In this document: positions 24,212 to 33,402 of the stretch, in pieces
Layout of the letters: each line of letters opens with the position of its first letter
How positions within the stretch are numbered: position 1 is the stretch's first letter
DNA from: an uncultured Muribaculaceae bacterium
GTDB taxonomy: Bacteria > Bacteroidota > Bacteroidia > Bacteroidales > Muribaculaceae
Assembly: GCA_934636465.1 (NCBI GenBank)
Contig: CAKUAR010000009.1
Location: forward strand, 6,510 to 70,509
DNA: 64,000 bases
Direction: 5' to 3'
The notes under the pieces: model-generated
What the model was told of the DNA's origin: nothing
Databases searched by the model: none
The model's input: the letters and a program-made list of their open reading frames with translations, nothing else
Position numbers and translations under genes: made by a program

Positions 24212-26336
24212 TCTTGATACCTTTCATTGTGAGTGATATGCGCTTGCGGTCGAGGTCCACTTGCTTGACGCGCACTTTGACGTGCTGGCTGATATGAACA
24301 ACAGCAGAGGGGTTGGTGACACGACGGTCTGCCATTTCGGAGACGTGCACCAGTCCGTTGGTGTGTATGCCTATGTCAACGAAAGCGCCGAATTGCGTGA
24401 TGTTGGTGACCACGCCGTTAAGCTCCATGCCCACTTTGAGGTCGGTGATGTCGTGCACGCTGTCGTCGAACTCAATGACCTCGGCCGTGGAGCGCGGGTC
24501 GCGTCCTGGCTTGTCAAGCTCATTCATAATGTCGCGCAAGGTGGGTTCGCCCACATCGCTGGAGATGTATTTCTTTATGTCGATTTTCTGCTGTTGCTCT
24601 TTGTCGGCTATCAGTTGCGCCACGGTGCAACCGCAGTCGGCCGCCATTTGTGTGACGAGGCGGTAGCGTTCGGGGTGCACTGCCGAGTTGTCGAGCGGAT
24701 TGCTGCTGTCGGGCACTCGCAAGAAGCCGGCAGATTGCGTGAACGTCTTTTTGCCCATTTTGGGCACTTTGAGAATTTCGTCGCGTGACTTGAACGGCCC
24801 GTTCTGGGCACGGTAGTCAACGATGTTTTTGGCCAGTTGTGGTCCAAGGCCGGAAACGTAGGTTAAAAGCTCTTTTGAGGCAGTGTTGATGTTCACGCCC
24901 ACGCGATTAACACAGCTTTCAACCGTGAAATTAAGCGACTCTTTGAGTTTTGTCTGGTCAACATCGTGCTGATATTGCCCTACGCCTATGGATTTTGGGT
25001 CAATCTTGACGAGTTCGGCAAGTGGGTCGAGCAGGCGGCGGCCTATCGACACGGCACCACGCACGGTGACGTCTTGGTCTGGGAACTCGTCGCGTGCAAT
25101 CTTGGAAGCGGAGTAAATGGAAGCCCCATTCTCGCTCACCACATATATGTCGAGGCCAAGGTGCTGGCGTTTCAGAAACTTCTCGGTTTCGCGGCTTGCC
25201 GTGCCGTTGCCTATGGCAATGGCGTCGATTTTGTGGGTTTTGACGAGGTTTGCAATCTTGTCGGCAGCACCGTCGATGTCGTAGTGCGGCGCGGTGGGAT
25301 ATATCACGTCGTGGCAAAGGAGATTGCCTTGCTCATCAAGGCAAACCACTTTGCAACCGGTGCGGAAACCTGGGTCAACGGCAAGAATACGCTTGTGGCC
25401 AAGGGGCGGGGCAAACAATAGCTGCCGTGCATTTTGGGCAAACATGGAGATTGCCTCGTCGTCGGCCTTGGTTTTTGCCATGGCAGCAAACTCGGTCTCG
25501 ATAGACGGCTTGATGAGCCGCTTGTAGCTGTCGTCAACGGCCTCCATGAGCAGTTGTGACGCTTGCGACTTGTCTTTGACCACGATGCGCGCTATGTTGT
25601 CGATGGCACGCTCGCCATTGATGTTGATGGCCACTTTCAGAAAGCCTTCTTTCTCACCGCGTCTTATGGCGAGCAGCTGGTGCGATGAAACACGGCTTAA
25701 CGGCTGCGAATACTCGTAGTAGTTCTCGTAGTTGCGGCCTTCGATTTCCTTGCCCTTGACGTAGCGTGACGAAAGAACGGCCTCGTGGCGGAAAGAGCGG
25801 CGCACAGAATTGCGCACGGCTGTGTTTTCAGAAATCCACTCTGCAATTATGTCTTTGGCTCCGGCTATGGCATCGTCGGCGGTTTTGACGGTGTCGCTGT
25901 TGGCAAAGCGCTTGGCTCGCGAAGCAATGTCATCGCCATGCTGTGCCATGATGATTTTGGCAAGCGGCTCAAGGCCATTGTCGCGTGCGGTTTGTGCCCT
26001 TGTGTGCCTTTTGGGTTTGTAGGGCAGATATATGTCCTCAAGTTCGGTGGAGTTCCAGCAGTTCATGATTTTGGTTGACAGCTCATCGGTGAGCTTGCCT
26101 TGCTCCATGATGGTGTTGAGAATTGTGGAGCGGCGTTTCTGGAGTTCGTTGTAGTAGTTTAACCGAGCCTCGATGGATTGAATGTCAACCTCGTTTAGTC
26201 CGCCAGTGGCTTCCTTGCGGTAGCGACTGATAAACGGAATTGTGGCGCCGTCGCTCAGTAGACTGGCGGTGTTGTGAACTTTGTCAACTGGAATGTTAAG
26301 CTCTTGTGAAATGAGCAGTGTTAACTTGTCGGGCAT
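24204..26336 (-). CDS. tex: Tex, RNA-binding transcription accessory protein
   Basis: 710 residues in the standard Tex order. The N-terminal helical Tex domain is followed by a YqgF/RNase H-like domain (about 320-450, starting ILAVDPGFRTGCKVV). A helix-hairpin-helix region (about 490-560, with VNINTASKELLTYVSGLG and PKMGKKTFTQSAGFLRV) comes next. The C-terminal S1 RNA-binding domain lies at about 640-708 (GVVTNITQFGAFVDIG). Cytoplasmic nucleic-acid binder implicated in transcription and RNA handling. It is 24 bases downstream of the metallophosphoesterase and overlaps folK. Confidence 0.96.
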   Translation of the reverse strand: MPDKLTLLISQELNIPVDKVHNTASLLSDGATIPFISRYRKEATGGLNEVDIQSIEARLNYYNELQKRRSTILNTIMEQGKLTDELSTKIMNCWNSTELEDIYLPYKPKRHTRAQTARDNGLEPLAKIIMAQHGDDIASRAKRFANSDTVKTADDAIAGAKDIIAEWISENTAVRNSVRRSFRHEAVLSSRYVKGKEIEGRNYENYYEYSQPLSRVSSHQLLAIRRGEKEGFLKVAININGERAIDNIARIVVKDKSQASQLLMEAVDDSYKRLIKPSIETEFAAMAKTKADDEAISMFAQNARQLLFAPPLGHKRILAVDPGFRTGCKVVCLDEQGNLLCHDVIYPTAPHYDIDGAADKIANLVKTHKIDAIAIGNGTASRETEKFLKRQHLGLDIYVVSENGASIYSASKIARDEFPDQDVTVRGAVSIGRRLLDPLAELVKIDPKSIGVGQYQHDVDQTKLKESLNFTVESCVNRVGVNINTASKELLTYVSGLGPQLAKNIVDYRAQNGPFKSRDEILKVPKMGKKTFTQSAGFLRVPDSSNPLDNSAVHPERYRLVTQMAADCGCTVAQLIADKEQQQKIDIKKYISSDVGEPTLRDIMNELDKPGRDPRSTAEVIEFDDSVHDITDLKVGMELNGVVTNITQFGAFVDIGIHTNGLVHVSEMADRRVTNPSAVVHISQHVKVRVKQVDLDRKRISLTMKGIKNE

Positions 26337-26360
26337 ATATATAATGGTTGTTTTGAGTGG

Positions 26361-27551
26361 TTATTGTTTCTTTTTCAGTGTGATTAGCGTGATTTCGGGA
26401 GTTGCGCCAATGCGTGCCGGTATGCCCACCTCGCCCAAACCTATGTTGACGTAGAGCACTTGGCCGCCATATTTGTAGGCACCGCCCCATTCTTTGTAAC
26501 GCCATGCGGCAGGCGAATAGCGGTGGCCAAAGACCGACAGCATGACTTGCATGGCATGGGTGTGACCCGACAGCATGAGCTGAATGTTGGTCTTGCCCAC
26601 TATGTGGGTGTGCCACGCATAGGGATTGTGCTGGAGCAGAATCTTGAATCGGGAGTCGTTGACCCACGGGTAGGCTTTGCGCAGGTTGCCATACTTGGGA
26701 AACGGCGGTTCGCCGTAGTTTTCGGTGCCTATGAAGCAAATGCGCGCGGAGTCACGCTTCACGGTGTGGGTGGCATTGTTGAGCAGAGTCCAGCCAACGC
26801 TTGCCTGAAACTGGCGCAACGAGTCGCGGTCAGCCATTTTTTGAGCTTCGGTAGGCCACTGCACATAGTCGTCGTAGTCGTGATTACCGAGCACCGAGAG
26901 AACACCGTCACGGGCCTTTAGGCGTGACAGCACACTGCGGAACGGAAAAGCCTCGCATGAGCGCATCGACACAAGGTCGCCGGTGAAGCACACGATGTCG
27001 GGCTGCAAGGCGTTGACGGCATCGACGCACGACGACACAAACGTGGTGTCGCTGCCATAGGACAACAAGTGCATGTCGCTGATGTGGACTATGCGATAGC
27101 CGTCGAATTCCTTGGGCAGATTGCTGAAATATAGGGTCTGTCGGGTGACGTCATGTGTGCGCGGAGTGATTAAGGCTCCCCACCACATGATTATGAATGT
27201 GAGCACGGCAACGCACGATGCGCATGTTTTAACAAACTTCTTGGCTTTTGCGGTTAAAAACGGCAACAATGATATGGAGTTGACAATCAGCCACAAATAT
27301 TTGGGAATGTAAAATGCCAAATAAGTGTAGATTAGCCATTCCACCCACAGCATGCCAGTGGTTTGCGGACTGGAGCTGATTATGACCATGGCGGCCACCA
27401 CCACGGCAAACAGCACAGCGGCAATCGTCGTGTGCGCCACAGCAGCCCAACGTGAAGCCTGCTTGGGTTTGGTCAAATGCTTAAAAATGCCCCAATCGAC
27501 AGCAAAATTAGCAATCAGGAACAAAATGAGTGGAATCCAGTGAAACCGCAT
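26361..27551 (-). CDS. Membrane metallophosphoesterase
   Basis: 396 residues. The N-terminal ~150 residues contain four hydrophobic helices. The C-terminal calcineurin-like domain has the metal ligands in HISDMHLLSYG, FTGDLVSM, LGNHDYDDYV and SGHTHAMQV. This architecture matches YaeI-like enzymes, which cleave pyrophosphate or phosphodiester bonds of lipids at the membrane; the substrate here is unknown. First gene of a probable operon with tex, folK and the DUF1232 gene. Confidence 0.9.
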   Translation of the reverse strand: MRFHWIPLILFLIANFAVDWGIFKHLTKPKQASRWAAVAHTTIAAVLFAVVVAAMVIISSSPQTTGMLWVEWLIYTYLAFYIPKYLWLIVNSISLLPFLTAKAKKFVKTCASCVAVLTFIIMWWGALITPRTHDVTRQTLYFSNLPKEFDGYRIVHISDMHLLSYGSDTTFVSSCVDAVNALQPDIVCFTGDLVSMRSCEAFPFRSVLSRLKARDGVLSVLGNHDYDDYVQWPTEAQKMADRDSLRQFQASVGWTLLNNATHTVKRDSARICFIGTENYGEPPFPKYGNLRKAYPWVNDSRFKILLQHNPYAWHTHIVGKTNIQLMLSGHTHAMQVMLSVFGHRYSPAAWRYKEWGGAYKYGGQVLYVNIGLGEVGIPARIGATPEITLITLKKKQ

Positions 27552-27637
27552 TATTTAATAAGAATTACTTTTTTTCTTTTTATGGAAAAATGGAGAGAGT
27601 TTTTTGTTCTTTTTTTTCAACGAGTTATGCCCTAACG

Positions 27638-28813
27638 TCAACCGAGAGCGTCGAGCTGGTTGGTGAGAGGGTTGGAATACATTTGCAGCATTTTGCTGTA
27701 CATATAGTAGCGGTCGAACTCTTGCAGAGGAATGTCGGTTTTGTCGATTTGGTCAGACAGATATTTCTTGAAACCGTCAAGCTCTTCGGGAGTGTATTTG
27801 TCGGCAAACTTCTTGTTGTCGAAAAGAATGTCGTGAGCCATGTAGTTGGTCTTGAAAATCTTGTAGTTGGCGTGTATGCAATGGTCTATTATGGTGCACA
27901 CGCGGCTTATGGCAAGGAACTTGTCGAGGTCCTCGGGAATGTTGTCGAGCTCGTTGTTGATGCACGGTGTGAACGAGTAGTGCACCTGTCCTTTGAAGCC
28001 AAGCAGACCGGTCTTCATGCTGATGAGGTCGTCTTCGGGCGACTTCTTGAAGTTCGGGTCTTTGCTCTTGAGCAAGAATTCGCGAGCCTTGAGATAGTCG
28101 TTGGGGTCGTACTCATAGCTGATGGCTATTGGGGCAATGTTTAGCTCCTTGAGGCTCTCGATAAACGACTTGTCGCGGTTGCCGTAGGAAAGCATCTTTA
28201 TGAGGCTCTCTTGGGTGCGGTCGTTGCTGTCTTTGCAGCGACCCTCGCGCTGGGCAATCCAAATGGAGGCGTGCTTCTCGGTGAGGGCGAAATGAATGTA
28301 TTTTGACAGCTGTATTGCGGCGGCAAGCGTCTGCATGCGGCCGAGGTTGCGCTTAACGATGAAGCACTTGTTGAGACGCACGAGCTTGTTAATCCAGTCG
28401 AAAATGAGGAGGTTGTTGCCAATGGCAATCTCGCAAGTGTCAAATCCGCCCTTGATGAGAGAGTAGCTAAGTTGTGCAGAGTCGAGCACTATGTCGCGGT
28501 GGTTGGTGATGAACACGTTTGGCGTGTTTTTGTCAAGATTCTCGAGTCCGCTCACGGTGAGTCCGCTTGTGGTCTTGGCCAGCAGACCGTCCATAAACGG
28601 CTTCATGATTTTCAGTTGCCAGTCCTTCTTGTTGTTGAGGCTGAGAAGCACACGCACGAGCTGCGAATACTTGTAGCCCGGAAGGAACATGTTGATTATG
28701 TTGCGAAATCCTGGTTCTTGCACCAAGATTGACATTTCGTTGTGGAAATCCTTATCGGCGATAGGGCAGATGTCGGAGAACTCAGAAGGGGTTATGATGT
28801 TTTCGTCTTCCAT
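27638..28813 (-). CDS. Glycerolipid acyltransferase-domain protein
   Basis: 391 residues. The PlsC-type acyltransferase motif 1 is NHRDIVLD (residues ~105-112, the H-x4-D form), and motif 3 is seen as IAQREGRCKDS. The extra C-terminal ~170 residues make it longer than PlsC, closer to larger glycerol-3-phosphate or lipid A-like acyltransferases of Bacteroidota. No clear TM helix. A TACCTTTG promoter box at 28860-28867 with a TTG 19 bases further up suggests its own transcript. The acyl acceptor is not readable. Confidence 0.85.
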   Translation of the reverse strand: MEDENIITPSEFSDICPIADKDFHNEMSILVQEPGFRNIINMFLPGYKYSQLVRVLLSLNNKKDWQLKIMKPFMDGLLAKTTSGLTVSGLENLDKNTPNVFITNHRDIVLDSAQLSYSLIKGGFDTCEIAIGNNLLIFDWINKLVRLNKCFIVKRNLGRMQTLAAAIQLSKYIHFALTEKHASIWIAQREGRCKDSNDRTQESLIKMLSYGNRDKSFIESLKELNIAPIAISYEYDPNDYLKAREFLLKSKDPNFKKSPEDDLISMKTGLLGFKGQVHYSFTPCINNELDNIPEDLDKFLAISRVCTIIDHCIHANYKIFKTNYMAHDILFDNKKFADKYTPEELDGFKKYLSDQIDKTDIPLQEFDRYYMYSKMLQMYSNPLTNQLDALG

Positions 28814-28859
28814 AATAAGATATGTTTATAATAATATGTTAAGCACTAAAGTAGTTTTC

Positions 28860-28867
28860 CAAAGGTA
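28860..28867 (-). promoter_or_regulatory. -7 box for the acyltransferase gene
   Basis: Minus-strand TACCTTTG (TAnnTTTG) with a TTG about 19 bases upstream, and 46 bases before the ATG. Confidence 0.65.
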
Positions 28868-28944
28868 GTGAAAAAGAATGAAACGGCAACAAATCTTGCT
28901 CAAATTAAGGTGCAGTGAGGCGCAGGCAAATGAGGTTGACCTGC

Positions 28945-30042
28945 TTATTTCTGCGAGTTGCAGTAGTCTCGCCATTTGGCAATGAGGGCCTGCATGTCGG
29001 CAGGAATTTCGCTGTCGAAGTCCATTTGCTTGTGGGTGGTGGGGTGCACAAAGCCAAGAGTCTTGGCGTGAAGAGCCTGACGATGGCAAATCTTGAAGCA
29101 GTTTTGCACAAAGTGCGTGTAGCTTGCCGATGTGTTGCCACGCAAAATCTTGTCGCCGCCATAGCGCTCGTCGTTGAAAAGCGGGTGACCGATATATTTC
29201 ATGTGAACGCGGATTTGGTGTGTGCGTCCTGTTTCGAGTTGGCATCGGACAACAGCCACATGACCGAGGTTTTCGAGCGTGTGGTAATGGGTCACGGCAT
29301 GTTTGCCCATGTCGCCGTCAGGAAACACAGCCATTTGCAGTCTGTCGCGCAAGCTGCGGCCTATGTTGCCCTCCACAGTGCCGTCGGTTTCTTTCATTTC
29401 GCCCCACACCACGGCAATGTATTGCCGCTTGGTGGTCTTGTTGAAGAATTGCAAGCCGAGAGAAGTCTTGGCCTTGGGTGTTTTAGCCACCACAAGAAGC
29501 CCCGAAGTGTCTTTGTCGATGCGATGAACGAGCCCCATGCGAGGGTCGGTAACGTCGTAGTCGGGGTTGTCTTTGAAATGCCATGCCAGGGCGTTGACGA
29601 GGGTGCCGTCGTAATTGCCATGGCCAGGGTGTACCACCATGCCTGCAGGCTTGTTGACCACAAGAAGGTCGCTATCCTCATACACAATGTCGATGGGAAT
29701 GTCTTGCGCAATGATTTCATTCTCATAGCGTGGACGGTCCATGACAACGCTTATGACATCGGCAGGGTGTACACGATAGTTAGACTTCACAGGCTTGCCG
29801 TTGACGCGAATACAGCCGGCCTCGGCGGCATTTTGTATGCGGTTGCGTGAAGTGCCCTTGATGCGCTCGGAGAGATATTTGTCGATGCGCAGCAGCACTT
29901 GGCCTTTTTCCACATCGAAGTGGTAGTGTTCCCAAAAATCGCGGCCATTCTCGCTGAAGTCGGGTTCGCTGAAATCTTGCTGGATTTCGGAGTGCAAATT
30001 ATCGTCGGTGGTAGTGAAATCTAAATCTAAATCTTCGTCCAT
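28945..30042 (-). CDS. rluD: RluD/RluA-family 23S rRNA pseudouridine synthase
   Basis: 365 residues. After a ~35-residue acidic N-terminal extension comes an S4 RNA-binding domain (RIDKYLSERIKGTSRNRIQ). The catalytic domain has GLVHRIDKDTSGLLVVAKT, in which the Asp of RIDKDTSG is catalytic. C-terminal motifs GRTHQIRVH and GHPLFNDERYGG are intact. The family makes pseudouridines in 23S rRNA (RluD: 1911/1915/1917); the exact site is inferred. It lies 72 bases downstream of the PASTA protein gene, likely co-transcribed, an order often seen in Bacteroidales. Confidence 0.92.
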   Translation of the reverse strand: MDEDLDLDFTTTDDNLHSEIQQDFSEPDFSENGRDFWEHYHFDVEKGQVLLRIDKYLSERIKGTSRNRIQNAAEAGCIRVNGKPVKSNYRVHPADVISVVMDRPRYENEIIAQDIPIDIVYEDSDLLVVNKPAGMVVHPGHGNYDGTLVNALAWHFKDNPDYDVTDPRMGLVHRIDKDTSGLLVVAKTPKAKTSLGLQFFNKTTKRQYIAVVWGEMKETDGTVEGNIGRSLRDRLQMAVFPDGDMGKHAVTHYHTLENLGHVAVVRCQLETGRTHQIRVHMKYIGHPLFNDERYGGDKILRGNTSASYTHFVQNCFKICHRQALHAKTLGFVHPTTHKQMDFDSEIPADMQALIAKWRDYCNSQK

Positions 30043-30114
30043 TGCAGAAATTGAAAAGATGATAAACTTTGCCGTGCAGAATTGTGGCTTTTCTTTTGTG
30101 GGAGAGTGCGTGCG

Positions 30115-30768
30115 TCAGAACAGGATTTCTTCCTCTTCTTTTTTGGCGTTCATCTTGTTCTCAAGCGAATCGATGGTGTGCGAGTCGAGCACGGAGTCGG
30201 GGTTGATGTCAGTTATGGAGCCGTCGCCCATGGTGAGCTTAATCACCGAGTTGATGGTGACGTGAGTGCCAGGCTTCACCTCATGGCCGTTGACGGTGAC
30301 TTTGAGGATAAGGCTCTCGTATTCAGACGGCACGGTGTCAACCTGAATGTTTTTAAATCCCATTGACTGAAGCATGGATAGACCCTGACGTATGGAAATC
30401 TCGGTGAGCACCGGCAGTGGCACAGTGCGTGGCGACAGCGCATTGATGCTCAAGTAGATTGTGCGTATGGCCTTGACGTAGGTGTTGGGCTTGGGGTTCT
30501 GGTCAATCACAGCTCCAGGTTTGAATTGGTCGTTGTAGATAGAGTCAGAAATAGCCCACTTGAAGCCTGCGTCCTCAAGCTTGGCAATGGCTTGGTCAAT
30601 GGGCAGCTGCCTAACATCGGGCACTTTCTTTTGCTGACCATGAGCCGTGAATATGTCGATAGCCAAGAGACTGGCATAGCAAATAGCCCAAAATGCCAAC
30701 AAAATGAGAATAGCGTTGGTGACTATCGGGTGTTTTGCTTTGAAGTTGCTGAAAAACTGATTGTTCAC
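30115..30768 (-). CDS. PASTA-domain membrane protein
   Basis: 217 residues. One N-terminal TM helix (about 16-36, TNAILILLAFWAICYASLLA) is followed by PASTA modules: VPDVRQLPIDQAIAKLEDAGF, then VIDQNPKPNTYVKA and a second module with VPLPVLTEISIRQGLSML. The acidic end is EEEEILF. PASTA domains bind peptidoglycan or muropeptides and penicillin-binding proteins. Here there is no kinase or transpeptidase attached, so it is a stand-alone envelope protein. A TAACTTTG box at 30794-30801 lies just upstream. Confidence 0.9.
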   Translation of the reverse strand: MNNQFFSNFKAKHPIVTNAILILLAFWAICYASLLAIDIFTAHGQQKKVPDVRQLPIDQAIAKLEDAGFKWAISDSIYNDQFKPGAVIDQNPKPNTYVKAIRTIYLSINALSPRTVPLPVLTEISIRQGLSMLQSMGFKNIQVDTVPSEYESLILKVTVNGHEVKPGTHVTINSVIKLTMGDGSITDINPDSVLDSHTIDSLENKMNAKKEEEEILF

Positions 30769-31086
30769 TTATATAGAGTGTATTTGATTGTCGCAAAGTT
30801 AATGAATAGAATAAATATGACAAAATCATTTGCGCTATGAAATAGCGAAATGCCTTGCCGCAAACAATCCTGCTGTGTGTGGCTTATGGTGAACAAGGGG
30901 CTGTGTTGGTTTGTGTGATACGCGTACCTCCGGCACATCCTCCCTCGTTTGGATTGACAAAAAGAGAGACAGTGGACAGTGTCAAAATAGAACTGCACCC
31001 CAAAAGTTTTTGGTCTAACTTCTGGGGTGCAGTTTAGTTTTTTTAGATAGCCAGTGTTGTGTGGCTATGGACGATAAGTCAGATTA
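30769..31086. other. Intergenic region between the PASTA gene and the secreted-protein gene
   Basis: Contains the minus-strand promoter box TAACTTTG (30794-30801) of the PASTA gene and a bulged hairpin at 30827-30852 (CATTTGCGCTAT / ATAGCGAAATG). The palindrome at 30991-31034 is described separately. No RNA gene or convincing coding sequence seen. Confidence 0.6.
30991..31034. repeat. Palindrome resembling two back-to-back IS ends; may act as terminator
   Basis: AACTGCACCCC at 30991 and GGGGTGCAGTT ending at 31034 pair perfectly over 11 bases, with further partial pairing inward (AAAAGTT / AACTTCT) round a short loop. ACTGCACCCC followed by AAAAGTTaGAC is typical of IS3/IS150-type terminal repeats as I remember them, so this may be a collapsed IS. 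It also lies just past the stop of the minus-strand secreted protein gene and could end its transcript. Confidence 0.5.
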
Positions 31087-33402
31087 TCACTTAACAAGCA
31101 CTTTTTTGCTTGTGCCGTCGCTCATGCGCACGATGTGCAAGCCTGGAGCGTCGGCAGCTATACGCTGGCCAGCAGAGTTGTAGTGCTCACATTCTGTGGC
31201 AGCCTCAACGCTTATGCCATCAACACCGGTTGACGGCAATTTTTCAACCACCACTGGAGTGGGGCGGTGGCTATAGATGTAGCGCACTGTGATGTACTGC
31301 GATGAGAATATGCGACGAGAGCGCACAGTGTAGGAATACACGTCGGCATCAGTCCAGTTTGGCACACTGACTGTGGTGGTTATCAGCTCGGCTGACTTCA
31401 CGTTAGACACCTCTTTGCCAAAGTAAGGCACTGTAATCGTGTTGCCGGCAGCGAGGTTCTGGCTCACTTGCAGCTTGTCGATGAAAAGTTGGCCTGTTTG
31501 GCTTGCCGGAATGTCGAAGCTGATGTAAGAAGCCTTTGTGCCGCCTGTCAGGGTGAATGAGGCAGTGCTCCAGTCGGCTGTGGCAGAACCGTCGTAAGAA
31601 GAAATCACATTGCCGTTACTATCGCAAAGGCTAACGGTGTATTGCTTAACGTCTTTGCCATATACTTTAACAGAAATGTTCACTTTGCCGTCGGCATTGC
31701 TGAGGTCGAGTACAGGAGAGTGCAACCAAGAAGTGCCATATTCGCTTTGGAACGAGTTGTCAAGTCCCACCGTGCCTGCGGCGTCAATGCGGTTGCGCAC
31801 AACCCAGTCGGCGCGCGAAATCTTGTCGTTGATGTTCCACTCAAGCACAGAGCATGCAGCCGGGTTGGCTATGGTGCCACTCTTAAATCCGTCAAAGTCC
31901 TCGTTGATGATGTCGTAGGACTCATCTTGAGCAGCTGTGTGCTTCACATAGGTTGTGAGTTCGTAAGTGGTGGCACGGTTGACTGGCCGCCAGTTGGCAT
32001 CGAACGATGAAGCGGTCACATTGCTTGCCTGAAGCAGCTCTGGCTCTGCGAGGCCAAGCACCTCAATTTGGTTTGATTGCACTGACTTCTTGTCGCCTTT
32101 CACAGCTTTTACATTGTAATAGTAAGGCTTAGAGGTGTCAATGCCAGTCACATCGTAGGTCAAACCAGACACGGCTTTGTCTTCAAACACATAGGTGCGG
32201 GTGCCGTTGCCGCGCTCATACACACTCAGCAGATAAGAGTCGGCGCCGTCAACAGCTTGCCAGTTGGCAGTGAAGCCAGTGTCGGTGAGTTTTGTGTAGT
32301 CTAAAGCCACAGGGGCTGTGAGCTCGCTCACTGGCTGCACAAGAGCCACATCGTCAAGCCAGCCCTCACCAGCATAGAAATAGAGCTGCATGTAGCATTT
32401 TGCCGTGCCGCGGTTGAAAGTGAGCGTGTATTCGCCCCAATCGGTGGTGATGTCGGCATACTGCGTCTCAACAAGCACTGGTTGGGCACCACTCACGTCG
32501 TAGAGCGCGCCAATCACACTTGACTGTGCGGTTATGCCACCGCCATAGAACTTGGAGCGGAATTGCAGCGTGAAAGTGCCTGCGTTGTTGGCGAGGTTAA
32601 CGACAGGGGTCTTTATGTAGCCCTGGGCATTGTCGTTGCCGTATGCGCTCACATAGGCAGAGCCACCGGCTTGATAGATGCCTTCGCCCTTCCAGCCCGG
32701 CGCAATGGTTAGAGTGTCGGGAATGTTAACCAAGCCTTTGAGGTCGCCTTTTTTAGGAGCATTTTCGGTGCCAGCCGTAAACTTGTTGAAATTTTCATAG
32801 ATTATTGCACCCACAGGAGCCACATCGGCCTCCTCGCTGTGAGTGGTGATGATAGCAATGTCATCGATGAAACACTCATTATTGCTGGGCGAGAATGTGA
32901 TTTGCTCGGCATTGGCACCAGCAGTGTAATTCACAGAGAATGATTTCCATTCGTTTGTTATGTCGATGTTCTGATTTCCGCCTGATTTGCGGTTAACAAT
33001 AAGTTTGTCGGACTTTTGTGTGCTGCGTGCACGGAATGTGACTGTAAATGTTGTAGAACCTTTGCTCGCATCAAATGCTGGAGTTGCTATCTTGCCCGGA
33101 AACCAGCCGAAAGCGTCCATGCCGAGATAGGCAACTCCACCGGCTTGATAGACTGACTCGCCGGTCCAACCGGCAGTTTTTGTGTACTTGCTTGCTATTG
33201 TGCCGGAAGATGCAAGGTCGGTAGATGTGGGCGAAGCCTCAGAGCCTTGTGTAAACTTGGCAAAATTCTCACTCAGCAAGGTGTCGGTGACCTCGACTGT
33301 TCCTTTCACAAGCCTTGGAGCCTTTGTTGGCACGGCTCTGGCTGTAAATCCCCACGACAGGACGACGCCAATCATGGCGCCGATGATAAGCTTTGACTTC
33401 AT
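31087..33402 (-). CDS. Large secreted protein: repeated jelly-roll modules, Fn3-like domains, T9SS-like tail
   Basis: 771 residues with signal peptide (MKSKLIIGAMIGVVLSWGFTA). Two similar N-terminal modules (~45-185 and ~200-355) both carry ENFxKFTxG near the start and the block GxGxYQAGG-Y (SVYQAGGVAYL, GIYQAGGSAYV). They resemble carbohydrate/adhesion jelly-rolls. Fn3-like repeats follow (TGFTANWQAVDGADSYLLSV and SSFDANWRPVNRATTYELT, in part). A third, more diverged ExFxxFxxGT module sits at ~515-650. The last ~45 residues (EHYNSAGQRIAADAPGLHIV, then KKVLVK) look like a type IX secretion sorting tail. No catalytic motif seen. Likely surface-attached or extracellular; a binding or adhesion role is inference. 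Confidence 0.75.
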   Translation of the reverse strand: MKSKLIIGAMIGVVLSWGFTARAVPTKAPRLVKGTVEVTDTLLSENFAKFTQGSEASPTSTDLASSGTIASKYTKTAGWTGESVYQAGGVAYLGMDAFGWFPGKIATPAFDASKGSTTFTVTFRARSTQKSDKLIVNRKSGGNQNIDITNEWKSFSVNYTAGANAEQITFSPSNNECFIDDIAIITTHSEEADVAPVGAIIYENFNKFTAGTENAPKKGDLKGLVNIPDTLTIAPGWKGEGIYQAGGSAYVSAYGNDNAQGYIKTPVVNLANNAGTFTLQFRSKFYGGGITAQSSVIGALYDVSGAQPVLVETQYADITTDWGEYTLTFNRGTAKCYMQLYFYAGEGWLDDVALVQPVSELTAPVALDYTKLTDTGFTANWQAVDGADSYLLSVYERGNGTRTYVFEDKAVSGLTYDVTGIDTSKPYYYNVKAVKGDKKSVQSNQIEVLGLAEPELLQASNVTASSFDANWRPVNRATTYELTTYVKHTAAQDESYDIINEDFDGFKSGTIANPAACSVLEWNINDKISRADWVVRNRIDAAGTVGLDNSFQSEYGTSWLHSPVLDLSNADGKVNISVKVYGKDVKQYTVSLCDSNGNVISSYDGSATADWSTASFTLTGGTKASYISFDIPASQTGQLFIDKLQVSQNLAAGNTITVPYFGKEVSNVKSAELITTTVSVPNWTDADVYSYTVRSRRIFSSQYITVRYIYSHRPTPVVVEKLPSTGVDGISVEAATECEHYNSAGQRIAADAPGLHIVRMSDGTSKKVLVK

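Noticed and set aside
30855..31037. 60-residue plus-strand ORF upstream of the palindrome
   Set aside because: Reads through the palindrome, has no start context or family resemblance.
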